Source: an uncultured Lachnospiraceae bacterium
Lineage (GTDB): Bacteria > Bacillota > Clostridia > Lachnospirales > Lachnospiraceae
Direction: 5' to 3'
Length of the DNA stretch: 16,241 nucleotides
Assembly (NCBI GenBank): GCA_902496125.1
Contig: CABUZU010000036.1
Span: forward strand, 1 to 16,241
Position 1 is the first letter of the stretch. Every line of letters starts with the position of its first letter. The notes beneath the pieces are model-generated. The model saw only the letters and a list, made by a program, of their open reading frames with translations. It was not told the origin of the DNA and made no database searches. The position numbers and the translations under genes were made by a program. Positions 1-8,224 of this stretch are shown here, piece by piece.

Positions 1-2
1 AG

Positions 3-1607
3 ATTATCGGACATTTTGGTTTGGGATTCTATTCTGCATTCATGGTAGCAGATAAGGTAATCATTGATTCTCTATCTTATAAAGAAGGTGCAGAGGCTGT
101 TCATTGGGAATCTGAGGCAGGTACCGATTTTGAAATGGGTGCTTCCGATAAGACAAGTGTTGGTACAACCATTAAATTATATTTAAATGAAGATAGCTAC
201 GAATTTAGTAATGAATATCGTGCAAAAGAAGTATTAGAGAAATACTGTTCTTTCATGCCAACTGAAATTTATTTAGAAGTTGCAAATAAGGAACAAGAAT
301 ATGAAACGATAGATGCAAAAGAAGTAAGAGATGATGATGTCGTTGTAGAAAATATCGTAGAAGAAGCTAAAGAAGGAGAAGAAGCTAAAGAGAAGGTTAA
401 GATTAATAAACGTCCAGTACCTTTAAATGATACAACTCCACTTTGGGCAAAACATCCTAATGAATGTACAGAAGAAGAATACAAGGAATTTTATACCAAA
501 GTATTCCACGACTATAAAGAGCCATTGTTCTGGATTCATTTAAATATGGACTATCCATTTAACTTAAAAGGTATTTTATACTTCCCTAAGATTAATATTG
601 AATATGAATCAGCAGAAGGTGTGATTAAATTATATAACAACCAAGTATTTATCGCTGATAACATCAAAGAAGTTATTCCAGAGTTCTTAATGCTTCTAAA
701 AGGTGTCATTGATTGTCCTGATTTACCACTTAATGTATCAAGAAGTGCATTACAAAACGATGGATTTGTAAAGAAGATTTCTGATTACATCACAAAGAAG
801 GTTGCTGATAAGTTAACTGGTATGTGTAAAACAGATAAAGACAACTATATTAAATATTGGGATGATATCAGTCCATTTATCAAATATGGCTGCTTAAAAG
901 ATGAAAAATTCGACGATAAGATGAAAGATTACATGCTTCTTAAAAACATTGATGGCGAATATAAGACTTTGGCAGAATGCTTAGAAGCAAATAAAGAAAA
1001 ACATGAAAATACGATTTTCTATATTGACGATGAAAAAGAACAAGCTCAATATGTGAAGATGTATAAAGATGCAGGAATCGATGTAGTAATCTTAAATGCA
1101 AGAATTGATAATCCTTATATCAGTCACCTAGAACAAAAGAATGAAAATCTTCACTTTACAAGAGTTGATGGTGATTTAAATGATTCCTTCAAGGAAGAAA
1201 CTACAGAAGAAGAAACAAAGAAATTAGAAGAGACGACAAAATCTATGACGGATTTATTCCGTAAGGTTTTAGGAAATGAACAGTTAGAAGTAAAGGCTGA
1301 GAAGTTAAAGAGTGCTGATGTTGCCTCTATGGTAACCCTTTCTGAACAGAGTAGAAGAATGCAGGATATGATGAAGATGTATGGAATGGATTCTTCTATG
1401 TTTGGCAATGGCGATGGCATGACATTAGTCTTAAATATCACTCATCCATTAGTTCAATATGTCATTGATAATCCAGAAGGCGAACACACGGATAAGATTT
1501 GTGAACAGCTTTATGATTTAGCACTACTTAGTCATGGCAGCTTAAGCCCTGAAAGAATGAGTGCATTTATTACGAGAAGTAATGAACTGATGATGCTATT
1601 GAAATAA
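3..1607 (+). CDS. htpG: Chaperone protein HtpG (Hsp90 family), N-terminus cut by window start
   Basis: ATP-dependent cytosolic chaperone of the Hsp90 family. The reading frame is open from base 3, and the first residues visible (IIGHFGLGFYSAFMVADKV) match the Hsp90 N-terminal ATPase block usually written IGQFGVGFYSAF, so the true start lies upstream. The ATG or TTG codons near base 21 are not starts. Further along are the GTDFEM and GTTIKLYL segments of the ATPase domain, a charged Glu/Lys-rich linker (about bases 300-410), and the middle-domain signature with DLPLNVSRSALQND (about bases 718-760). The C-terminal dimerisation region ends in ITHPLVQYVIDN and a short tail. About 534 residues are visible; the family is usually 610-680, so roughly 100 or more are missing at the N-terminus. 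It is convergent with aroA and followed directly by a terminator hairpin. The identification is secure. Confidence 0.97.
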   Translation: MIGHFGLGFYSAFMVADKVIIDSLSYKEGAEAVHWESEAGTDFEMGASDKTSVGTTIKLYLNEDSYEFSNEYRAKEVLEKYCSFMPTEIYLEVANKEQEYETIDAKEVRDDDVVVENIVEEAKEGEEAKEKVKINKRPVPLNDTTPLWAKHPNECTEEEYKEFYTKVFHDYKEPLFWIHLNMDYPFNLKGILYFPKINIEYESAEGVIKLYNNQVFIADNIKEVIPEFLMLLKGVIDCPDLPLNVSRSALQNDGFVKKISDYITKKVADKLTGMCKTDKDNYIKYWDDISPFIKYGCLKDEKFDDKMKDYMLLKNIDGEYKTLAECLEANKEKHENTIFYIDDEKEQAQYVKMYKDAGIDVVILNARIDNPYISHLEQKNENLHFTRVDGDLNDSFKEETTEEETKKLEETTKSMTDLFRKVLGNEQLEVKAEKLKSADVASMVTLSEQSRRMQDMMKMYGMDSSMFGNGDGMTLVLNITHPLVQYVIDNPEGEHTDKICEQLYDLALLSHGSLSPERMSAFITRSNELMMLLK

Positions 1608-1613
1608 TACTAA

Positions 1614-1645
1614 CACCCACTACAACGTAGTGGGTGCTTTTATTT
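1614..1645 (+). terminator. Intrinsic terminator of htpG, probably shared with convergent aroA
   Basis: A perfect 10-bp stem CACCCACTAC (1614-1623), loop AAC, and GTAGTGGGTG (1627-1636) is followed by CTTTTATTTATT. It starts seven bases after the htpG stop. Read on the minus strand the same stem follows the aroA stop, though its T-tract (TTAGTATTATTT) is poorer, so it probably serves both convergent genes with better efficiency for htpG. Confidence 0.9.
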
Positions 1646-2921
1646 ATTGTAAAGAGTTTAAATCTTCAAAGAATTTTGGATAAGAAATTGTGACACAATT
1701 TGCATCTAAAATATCGGTGACACCTTCTGCACATAAGCTAGCAATTGTAAAGCTCATAGCAATTCTGTGGTCGTCATAGGTTTTAATTGTTGCACCGTGG
1801 AGTGGGTGACCACCTTCGATAATCATTCCGTCCTCGGTTTCTGTAACCTTTGCTCCCATTTTTGTTAAGTTTTCAACCATAACGCCGATACGGTTCGATT
1901 CTTTTACTTTAAGCTCGGCTGCATCTTTAATAATTGTGGTACCTTTAGCGAAGCAAGCAGCAACGGCAATAACTGGAAGCTCATCAATTAAGGTAGGAAT
2001 AATACTTCCGCCAATTGTAGTTGCTTTTAATGAACTAGATTTTACTAATAAATCGGCAACGGGTTCACCACCGGCAACTCGTTTGTTTAATAGGGTAATA
2101 TCAGCACCCATTTCCTTATATACACGTAAAATACCATCACGGGTTTCATTGATTCCAACATTTTTAATAAAAACTTCTGAATTTGGTACTAAAAGAGCAG
2201 CGGTAATAAAGTAGGCAGCAGAAGAGATATCACCAGGAACCATGATATTCTGTGCAAAAAGCTCATTGCCAGGAGTAATCGTTGCGGTGGTGCCTTCGCT
2301 TGTAATATTTGCCCCAAAGCCCTGTAGCATTAATTCAGTATGATTTCTAGATAGATTCGGTTCCGTTACCTTAGTAATGCCATCGGCATAAAGTCCTGCA
2401 AGTAGGATACAAGATTTTACCTGTGCAGATGCCACCTTTGAATGGTAATGAATACCGTGTAGGCTACTTGTTGAAATCTCAAGTGGGGCACAACCATTAT
2501 CCTTTAAACTTCTAATATTCGCACCCATCTGTGTCAGCGGGTCCATAATTCGTTTCATCGGTCTTTTTTGAATCGAGGCATCTCCAGTCAGCGTAGTAGT
2601 AAAAGGTTGACCGGCTAAGATACCAGATATGAGTCTTGTAGTTGTCCCACTGTTGCCACAATCTAAGATTTCAGTAGGTGCGGTTAGTCCATGAAGGCCT
2701 TTACCATGGACAAGTACCTCGGTTTTGTTATTTTCAATTTCAATTCCTAATTTATGAAAACAAGAAATGGTGGATAGACAATCCGCACCTTGTAAAAAGC
2801 CTGTAACCGTTGTTGTTCCCTTTGCTAAAGCACCAAACATAATACTGCGGTGCGAAATGGACTTATCTCCAGGGATGGTTAATTCACCTTTTAAACCTGA
2901 TTTTGATTTTGTAAATTCCAT
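1644..2921 (-). CDS. aroA: 3-phosphoshikimate 1-carboxyvinyltransferase (EPSP synthase)
   Basis: Catalyses transfer of enolpyruvate from PEP to shikimate-3-phosphate, the sixth step of the shikimate pathway. I take the start at 2921 because AAAAGGA lies just ahead of it. This gives 425 residues, and the key residues then fall at K20 (PGDKSISHR), D313 (IDELP), E341 (KVKESNR) and D384-H385-R386 (YDDHR), the numbering known from E. coli AroA. An in-frame ATG at 2969 would add 16 residues, overlap tyrA and lacks family support. The GNSGTTTRL and RPMKR (residues 120-124) blocks resemble the Bacillus-like/class II branch, but the Gly of GNSG is kept, so I make no prediction about glyphosate. The gene follows tyrA by 17 bases and its ribosome binding site overlaps the end of tyrA, so the two are co-transcribed and probably translationally linked. 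Confidence 0.97.
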   Translation of the reverse strand: MEFTKSKSGLKGELTIPGDKSISHRSIMFGALAKGTTTVTGFLQGADCLSTISCFHKLGIEIENNKTEVLVHGKGLHGLTAPTEILDCGNSGTTTRLISGILAGQPFTTTLTGDASIQKRPMKRIMDPLTQMGANIRSLKDNGCAPLEISTSSLHGIHYHSKVASAQVKSCILLAGLYADGITKVTEPNLSRNHTELMLQGFGANITSEGTTATITPGNELFAQNIMVPGDISSAAYFITAALLVPNSEVFIKNVGINETRDGILRVYKEMGADITLLNKRVAGGEPVADLLVKSSSLKATTIGGSIIPTLIDELPVIAVAACFAKGTTIIKDAAELKVKESNRIGVMVENLTKMGAKVTETEDGMIIEGGHPLHGATIKTYDDHRIAMSFTIASLCAEGVTDILDANCVTISYPKFFEDLNSLQ

Positions 2922-2938
2922 AAGTATCTGTTCCTTTT

Positions 2939-4033
2939 CTAATCTCTTGGATAAATGGTATAATTCCATTTATTTAATACTTCGATTGCCTGATTTAAGG
3001 ATTCTTGATCGTAAAATTCGATTTTTAAAGCACCCTCTTCAAAGGTACGATTATGTACGATACCGATATTCTTTAAACTGATTTGGTGGGTAGAAAGGGT
3101 AGTTGCAATGGTAGCAATAGCACCTGCACGGTCTACGATATCGCAGTAAAGAGAATATTCTTTGCGAATTGGTCCCTTTGCCTTATCAGGAATGGAATTA
3201 CGATAGTCTCTAGAACGCTCAAATAAAGCATTAATCGAAGCACCATTTTTATGTTGAACGTTGTATAAAATATCTTCTAGAGAATCAATATATTTTTCAA
3301 GCATCATGGCAATTGGTTCGGTATTGCTTGTACAAATCTGCTCCCACATAATCGGAGAAGAGGACGCAATACGAGTAATGTCCTTAAATCCACCTGCTGC
3401 AATTAACTTCATTTGTTCGAGCGGATTATCATTATCGTGAACAAGGTTTACAAGAGCTGCTGCAATTAAATGTGGCACATGGCTAATTGCAGCAACAATA
3501 CGGTCGTGTTCATTATAGTCAAGTACAAGGCACATCCCCTTTAACATGGCAACGATGTCTTGTAATTTTTGTAACTGTTCAGGTTTTGTATCTTTGGTTG
3601 GTGTTAAAATATACCAAGCGTTTTCTAATAAGTGGTCGGTAGAATGGGCAAATCCACTCTTTTCAGAACCTGCCATAGGATGTCCTCCAATAAAATGAGA
3701 ATCAAGTCCTAAGCTGTGAGCCATCTTGTGAATTTGGCATTTTGTACTGCCGACATCGGTTAAAATACAATCTTCCTTTAACAGCGGTTTTAATTTTGCT
3801 AGATATTCAATATTATACTCCACAGGTGCACATAAGAAAATAATGTCACATTCAGATAGATGTTCATCTACATTTGGGTAGACTGCATCAACTGCTCCAG
3901 ATTCTAATGCCATATCTAGTGTTTTCTTAGAAGCTCCACATGCAATAAGGCGAATGTCAGAATTTTTTCTTCTGATTCCCTTCGCAATGGAACCGCCTAT
4001 CAGACCAAGTCCGATAAATCCAATTGTTTCCAT
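2939..4033 (-). CDS. tyrA: Prephenate dehydrogenase with C-terminal ACT domain
   Basis: Oxidatively decarboxylates prephenate to 4-hydroxyphenylpyruvate for tyrosine synthesis, using NAD(P)+. The 364-residue protein begins with a Rossmann nucleotide site GLGLIGG (G8-G10-G13). The DVGSTK block (about 93-98), HPMAGSE (118-124, which carries the family's catalytic His), SHVPH (184-188) and GGFKDITRIA follow, all typical of prephenate dehydrogenases. From about residue 293 to 361 is an ACT domain (DIVDRAGAIATI), which in related Gram-positive enzymes is linked to feedback inhibition by an aromatic amino acid; that role is inferred here. The ATG is preceded by AAAGGAT at a good distance and lies about 44 bases from the predicted transcription start. 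It is first gene of the tyrA-aroA unit; no chorismate mutase domain is fused to it. Confidence 0.96.
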   Translation of the reverse strand: METIGFIGLGLIGGSIAKGIRRKNSDIRLIACGASKKTLDMALESGAVDAVYPNVDEHLSECDIIFLCAPVEYNIEYLAKLKPLLKEDCILTDVGSTKCQIHKMAHSLGLDSHFIGGHPMAGSEKSGFAHSTDHLLENAWYILTPTKDTKPEQLQKLQDIVAMLKGMCLVLDYNEHDRIVAAISHVPHLIAAALVNLVHDNDNPLEQMKLIAAGGFKDITRIASSSPIMWEQICTSNTEPIAMMLEKYIDSLEDILYNVQHKNGASINALFERSRDYRNSIPDKAKGPIRKEYSLYCDIVDRAGAIATIATTLSTHQISLKNIGIVHNRTFEEGALKIEFYDQESLNQAIEVLNKWNYTIYPRD

Positions 4034-4083
4034 AGTAATTTATCCTTTCATTTTAGTAGTCATCCGCTGTTTGCGTAATCCCT

Positions 4084-4112
4084 ATTCTAATTGTAGCGGG
4101 CAAAAATGTCAA
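4084..4112 (-). promoter_or_regulatory. Sigma-A-type promoter of tyrA-aroA
   Basis: On the minus strand the -35 box is TTGACA (complement of 4107-4112) and the -10 box is TAGAAT (complement of 4084-4089), with an exact 17-base spacer. The -35 is perfect and the -10 has one mismatch. Transcription should begin near 4077, leaving a leader of about 44 bases with no obvious terminator or riboswitch fold. Confidence 0.85.
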
Positions 4113-4180
4113 TACTTTTTTGCTTTAAAGTGCGAAACAACTTAAATTTTCAAAAAAAACGTGAAAATGCAAAAAATTGC

Positions 4181-4209
4181 TTGTAAAATTTTGTTTTTTT
4201 TAGTAAAAT
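4181..4209 (+). promoter_or_regulatory. Probable promoter of the EF-G paralogue gene
   Basis: TTGTAA (4181-4186) and TAAAAT (4204-4209) are separated by 17 bases, in a run of A and T that could act as an UP element. The match is moderate (TTG core and 5 of 6 in the -10). Start of transcription would be near 4216, with a leader of about 64 bases. The stretch 4034-4279 holds this promoter and the divergent tyrA promoter and nothing else that I can support. Confidence 0.55.
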
Positions 4210-4279
4210 AGACATACTAATATATGAGTACGGTTTGAGACACATATATAAGATTAACAAACATTGGAGGTAACAGATT

Positions 4280-6355
4280 ATGAACGTTTATGAAACCGAC
4301 AAAATTCGTAACGTCGTACTATTAGGACACGGAGGTGCAGGTAAGACCACTTTAGTAGAAGCCATGGCATATGTAACAGGCCTCACCAATAGAATGGGTA
4401 AGATTTCTGATGGAAACACAATTAGTGATTTTGATAAAGAAGAAATTAAACGTAACTTTTCACTTAGTACAACTGTTGTTCCTATTGAATGGGAAGATGT
4501 GAAAATCAATATCTTAGATACCCCTGGTTACTTTGACTTCGTAGGTGAAGTAGAAGAAGCAATTAGCGTAGCAGATGCAGCAGTCATTGTTGTAAATGGC
4601 AAGTCTGGTGTAGAAGTAGGAACGGAAAAAGCTTGGGAGCTATGCGAAAAGTATCATTTACCTCGTTTATTCTTTGTAACTAATATGGATGATGACCATG
4701 CAAGTTTTAAGAATACAGTTGTTCAGTTAAATACGAAATTTGGTCGTAAGGTAGCACCTTTCTATGTACCAATTCGTGAGAATGAGAAATTTGTAGGATT
4801 TGTTAATCTAGTTAAGATGGCTGGACGTCGATTTGTAGGTGATACCAGTGAATTTGTAGACGGCGATATTCCAGAATACCTTTCCGAACAAGTACAGGTT
4901 AGCCGTGATTCCTTAATGGAAGCTGTTGCAGAAACAAGCGAAGAATTAATGGAACGTTATTTTGAAGGTGATGAATTTACCTATGAAGAAATTTCAGAAG
5001 CATTAAAGACTAATGTAGTCGATGGCAGTATCGTTCCTGTAATGATGGGTTCTGGTATCAATGCACAGGGTATTAAGATGCTTATCTATGGTATTCGTAA
5101 ATACTTCCCATCTCCTGCACAGACTTCTGTATATGGTAATTTAATTACAACAGGTCAAATGATTCCTGTAGAATACGATGCAGAAAAGCATATGAGTGCG
5201 AAAGTATTTAAGACCTTAGTAGACCCATTCATTGGTAAATACTCTTTATTTAAGGTTTGCACAGGTACGCTTAGTGCAGATTCTACGATTTATAATGTAA
5301 AACAAGAAAAAGAAGAAAAGGTTTCTAAGATTTATGTTCTTCGTGGTAAAGAAACCATTGAAGTAAAAGAATTAAAAGCTGGTGATATCGGTGCCGTTGC
5401 TAAGACTGGTCTTGCTACTGGTGATACCATCGCAGATAAAGGTGCTCAGGTTGTCTATGCGAAACCTCAGATTTCTACACCTTATACATATATGAAGTAC
5501 AATGCAGTAAAGAAGGGTGACGATGATAAGGTTGCTGCTGGTCTTACTAAGATGATGGCAGAAGATTTAACCTTAAAATCCGTTAACGATGTGGAGAATA
5601 GACAGACCCTACTCTATGGTATTGGCGAACAACAGTTAGAAATCGTTGCTAGTAAATTAGCTGAAAGATATAAAGTAGAGATTGAACTTTCAAGACCGAA
5701 GGTTGCATTTAGAGAAACCATTCGTAAAAAAGCCACCGTTACTGGTACTCATAAGAAACAATCCGGTGGACATGGTCAGTACGGTGTAGTTGTAATGGAA
5801 TTTGAACCTAGTGGCAACTTAGAAGAAGCTTATGAATTCTCTGAAAGAGTTGTTGGTGGTGCAGTTCCTAAGAACTTTTTCCCAGCTGTTGAAAAAGGTA
5901 TTCAAGAATCTGTTCTTAAGGGACCAGTTGCTGGATATCCTGTAGTTGGTGTTAAGGCTACCTTAATTGATGGTAAATACCATCCTGTAGATTCTTCTGA
6001 AATGGCATTTAAGACTGCAACTTGCCTTGCATTTAAGAATGGTATTATGGAAGCATCTCCTGTATTATTAGAGCCTATCGTAACATTAAAAGTTACTGTA
6101 CCAAATAGCTTCGCTGGTGATATCATGGGCGATATGAACAAACGTCGTGGACGTGTACTTGGAATGGACCATGTAGATGGTGGAAAACAGGTTGTTACTG
6201 CTGAAATTCCAATGTCTGAACTTTATGGATACAATACAGACCTTCGTTCTATGACCGGTGGTATTGGAACCTATGAATATGAATTTACTCGTTATGAACA
6301 AGCTCCTGCTGATGTACAAGCAAAAGAAGTCGCTGCAAGAGCGAAAGAAGAATAA
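4280..6355 (+). CDS. Elongation factor G paralogue (EF-G-2 type translational GTPase)
   Basis: A 691-residue protein with the whole EF-G domain plan. The G domain has G1 GHGGAGKT (16-23). Domain IV has HKKQSGGHGQYG and GKYHPVDSSEMAFK, with His568 at the tip-loop position equivalent to E. coli His583. Domain V ends near SELYGYNTDLRSMT. The G domain differs from canonical EF-G in three motifs: the switch I RGITI is RNFSL (58-62), the G3 DTPGH is DTPGY with Tyr84, and the G4 NKMD is TNMD (134-137). Such changes, Tyr in G3 above all, mark the EF-G-2-like branch, so it is probably not the main fusA, which normally sits beside tuf and rps genes. It likely binds the ribosome; the extent of GTP hydrolysis cannot be read from sequence. 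GGAGG (4266-4270) sets the ATG. The gene is monocistronic, with its own promoter and terminator. Confidence 0.93.
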   Translation: MNVYETDKIRNVVLLGHGGAGKTTLVEAMAYVTGLTNRMGKISDGNTISDFDKEEIKRNFSLSTTVVPIEWEDVKINILDTPGYFDFVGEVEEAISVADAAVIVVNGKSGVEVGTEKAWELCEKYHLPRLFFVTNMDDDHASFKNTVVQLNTKFGRKVAPFYVPIRENEKFVGFVNLVKMAGRRFVGDTSEFVDGDIPEYLSEQVQVSRDSLMEAVAETSEELMERYFEGDEFTYEEISEALKTNVVDGSIVPVMMGSGINAQGIKMLIYGIRKYFPSPAQTSVYGNLITTGQMIPVEYDAEKHMSAKVFKTLVDPFIGKYSLFKVCTGTLSADSTIYNVKQEKEEKVSKIYVLRGKETIEVKELKAGDIGAVAKTGLATGDTIADKGAQVVYAKPQISTPYTYMKYNAVKKGDDDKVAAGLTKMMAEDLTLKSVNDVENRQTLLYGIGEQQLEIVASKLAERYKVEIELSRPKVAFRETIRKKATVTGTHKKQSGGHGQYGVVVMEFEPSGNLEEAYEFSERVVGGAVPKNFFPAVEKGIQESVLKGPVAGYPVVGVKATLIDGKYHPVDSSEMAFKTATCLAFKNGIMEASPVLLEPIVTLKVTVPNSFAGDIMGDMNKRRGRVLGMDHVDGGKQVVTAEIPMSELYGYNTDLRSMTGGIGTYEYEFTRYEQAPADVQAKEVAARAKEE

Positions 6356-6368
6356 AAAATACAAAAAA

Positions 6369-6399
6369 TACCGTCTTGAAACAAGGCGGTATTTTTTTT
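6369..6399 (+). terminator. Intrinsic terminator after the EF-G paralogue
   Basis: TACCGTCTTG (6369-6378), loop AAA and CAAGGCGGTA (6382-6391) form a 10-bp stem with one G-T pair. It can be extended by flanking A and T runs and is followed by eight T residues (6392-6399). It separates the EF-G paralogue from the lipid operon. Confidence 0.93.
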
Positions 6400-6461
6400 G
6401 TACTACAAACTTACAAAATCGTAAGAAAATCTTAATTAGCTTATTAAGCAATTTTGTGGTA

Positions 6462-6470
6462 TGATATAAT
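6462..6470 (+). promoter_or_regulatory. Extended -10 promoter of the lipid operon
   Basis: TGATATAAT (6462-6470) is a perfect TATAAT with the TGn extension. The -35 region (about 6441-6447) is poor, which extended -10 promoters tolerate. Transcription would begin near 6477, only about 14 bases before the chosen start codon, so an in-frame ATG at 6473 would not be on the message. This decides the start of the next gene. Confidence 0.75.
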
Positions 6471-6490
6471 GAATGTCAAAGAGAGGAGTG

Positions 6491-7207
6491 ATGAAAATTA
6501 AAACAAAGGTTGGAATATGGTACGAAAAATGGATAGAAAAGTGGATTCCTGCCTACGGCGTTTTATCATTAATTAGTTGCTTTGCACTAAATTGTTTGAT
6601 ATATTGGGGGGTACAGCTTGCAACAAGGAATGTGAAACGATATGATTTTACGACATCGTTTGACAGAAGCGTACCTTTTGTAACACAATGGGTTTATATT
6701 TATTTCATTTGTTTTGCTTTTTGGGCGATTAATTATATTTTAATTACAAGAGAGGGAAGAAAGCCATGGTTTCAGTTTGCTGTAGCAGATATGTCATCTA
6801 GAATTATCTGTGGAATTATCTTTATCTTAATTCCTACAACGAATGTAAGACCTGAAATCATTGGAAATAGTCTATCGGCAAACCTGATGAGATTTTTGTA
6901 TTGGATTGATTCACCAACGAATTTATTTCCATCGATTCATTGTTTAGTCAGTTGGTTTTGTTTTATAGGCATTAGAAAGAGTGAAAAGATTCCACGTTGG
7001 TATAAGATTTTTTCTTGTATCTTTGCTCTTTTCGTCTGTGCATCCACACAATTTACAAAGCAACACTATATTGTAGATGTGATTTCTGGTATTGCAATTG
7101 CAGAGCTTTGCTTTTATCTTAGTCATCATAACTTACTTTATAAAAAATTAGAGGAAGTATTTGAAAAAATAAATTTAAAAGTTTTTGGAGATTTTTATGG
7201 CAAGTAA
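6491..7207 (+). CDS. PAP2-superfamily integral membrane phosphatase or phosphotransferase
   Basis: A 238-residue polytopic membrane protein with about six hydrophobic segments. It carries PAP2 superfamily motifs: PTTNVRP (RP at residues 120-121), FPSIH (PSIH at 147-150) and TKQHYIVD (His192, Asp196). The His pair and the Asp are the usual catalytic set. The classical first motif KxxxxxxRP lacks its Lys and motif three has ST rather than SR, so it belongs to a divergent branch nearer the Aur1-like/PAP2_3 type. Substrate is unknown; as first gene of an operon with PS and PE synthesis genes, a phospholipid or lipid phosphate is a fair guess. The start at 6491 follows GAGAGGAG with only two bases of spacing, which is unusually short, but the upstream ATG at 6473 falls ahead of the predicted transcription start. 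The stop overlaps the next gene by 11 bases. Confidence 0.82.
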   Translation: MKIKTKVGIWYEKWIEKWIPAYGVLSLISCFALNCLIYWGVQLATRNVKRYDFTTSFDRSVPFVTQWVYIYFICFAFWAINYILITREGRKPWFQFAVADMSSRIICGIIFILIPTTNVRPEIIGNSLSANLMRFLYWIDSPTNLFPSIHCLVSWFCFIGIRKSEKIPRWYKIFSCIFALFVCASTQFTKQHYIVDVISGIAIAELCFYLSHHNLLYKKLEEVFEKINLKVFGDFYGK

Positions 7208-8204
7208 GAAAAATGTGATTCTAAATACCGTATTTTTGGTTACAGTATTTGGATTAACCATTTATTATATTTTTCACGGACAAGACTTAAAGGAACTGGT
7301 GTCCTATATACAACAGGCAGATATTCGATATTGGCTTGTTGCAGTGGTATGTGTTATTTTATTTATCATTAGTGAGTCTGTAATTATTTTTTATATGATG
7401 CGTACCATTAAGCAAAAGATTAAACTTACACATTGTTTTTTGTATTCATTTGTAGGATTTTTCTTTAGCTGTATTACCCCATCGGCAACTGGTGGGCAAC
7501 CCGCACAGATTTACTTTATGAAAAGGGATAAACTTCCAATATCCATTTCCACACTCGTACTAATGATTGTTACGATTACTTATAAATTAGTATTAGTAGT
7601 GATTGGACTGTTAGTGTTATTGATAAGACCGAAGGGAATTATTGAATATTTAGACCCAGTAATAGGGATTTGCTATTTAGGATTAGCACTGAATGTATTT
7701 TGTGTAACGGCAATGCTTATCTTAGTATTTCATCCGACACTTGCTAAAAATATCCTACTTTTCTTAATTCGAATTTTAGGAAGGTTTGGAATTGTAAAGA
7801 GACTAGAATATCGGTTAGAAAAAGTAGAAAACTCAATGAAGAGTTATGCAGATGTCGCTTGTTACTTTAGAGAACACAAGATGGTAATTGTCAATGTATT
7901 TGCAATTACGTTTGTCCAGCGAATGCTTTTATTTTTTGTAACGGCGTTAGTTTACTATTCATTTGGTTTTCACGGCGTGGGATTTTTACCAATTACCTTA
8001 TTACAAGGAATGATATCGGTATCGGTAGATATGCTGCCACTACCTGGAGGAATGGGTATTAGTGAGCAATTGTTTTTATCGATTTTTGCTCCGATTTTTA
8101 AGACCATTACCCTTCCAGCAATGGTTGTCAGCAGAGGACTTAGTTACTATACAGAATTATTAATTAGTGCTATTATGACAGTAGTGGCATATTTAGTACT
8201 TTAA
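7197..8204 (+). CDS. Lysylphosphatidylglycerol-synthase TM region/flippase-like membrane protein
   Basis: A 335-residue very hydrophobic protein with about eight predicted membrane segments. It shows the two signatures of the LPG_synthase_TM (UPF0104, YbhN/AglD-like) family: TPSATGGQPAQ in the first third and LPLPGGMGISEQLF near the C-terminus. It lacks the cytosolic aminoacyl-transferase domain that MprF carries, so it is not an LPG synthase; it corresponds only to the membrane domain associated in MprF with lipid flipping. Lipid translocation is inferred. The start at 7197 follows GGAG (7187-7190) with six bases of spacing; an in-frame TTG at 7185 lies inside that site and is rejected. It overlaps the PAP2 gene by 11 bases and precedes pssA by 20, so it is in the same operon. 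Confidence 0.85.
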   Translation: MASKKNVILNTVFLVTVFGLTIYYIFHGQDLKELVSYIQQADIRYWLVAVVCVILFIISESVIIFYMMRTIKQKIKLTHCFLYSFVGFFFSCITPSATGGQPAQIYFMKRDKLPISISTLVLMIVTITYKLVLVVIGLLVLLIRPKGIIEYLDPVIGICYLGLALNVFCVTAMLILVFHPTLAKNILLFLIRILGRFGIVKRLEYRLEKVENSMKSYADVACYFREHKMVIVNVFAITFVQRMLLFFVTALVYYSFGFHGVGFLPITLLQGMISVSVDMLPLPGGMGISEQLFLSIFAPIFKTITLPAMVVSRGLSYYTELLISAIMTVVAYLVL

Positions 8205-8224
8205 GAGATAAAAGGAGAAAATAA

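Noticed and set aside
2922..2969. Upstream in-frame ATG of aroA adding 16 residues.
   Set aside because: It overlaps the end of tyrA, has no ribosome binding site of its own, and breaks the agreement of catalytic residue numbers with the family; AAAAGGA points to 2921.
4280..6355. Calling this gene the canonical fusA.
   Set aside because: Three G-domain motifs depart from canonical EF-G and there are no rpsL, rpsG or tuf neighbours; paralogue is the safer call.
7185..7196. TTG start for the flippase-like protein.
   Set aside because: It coincides with the TGGAG ribosome binding site of the ATG at 7197.
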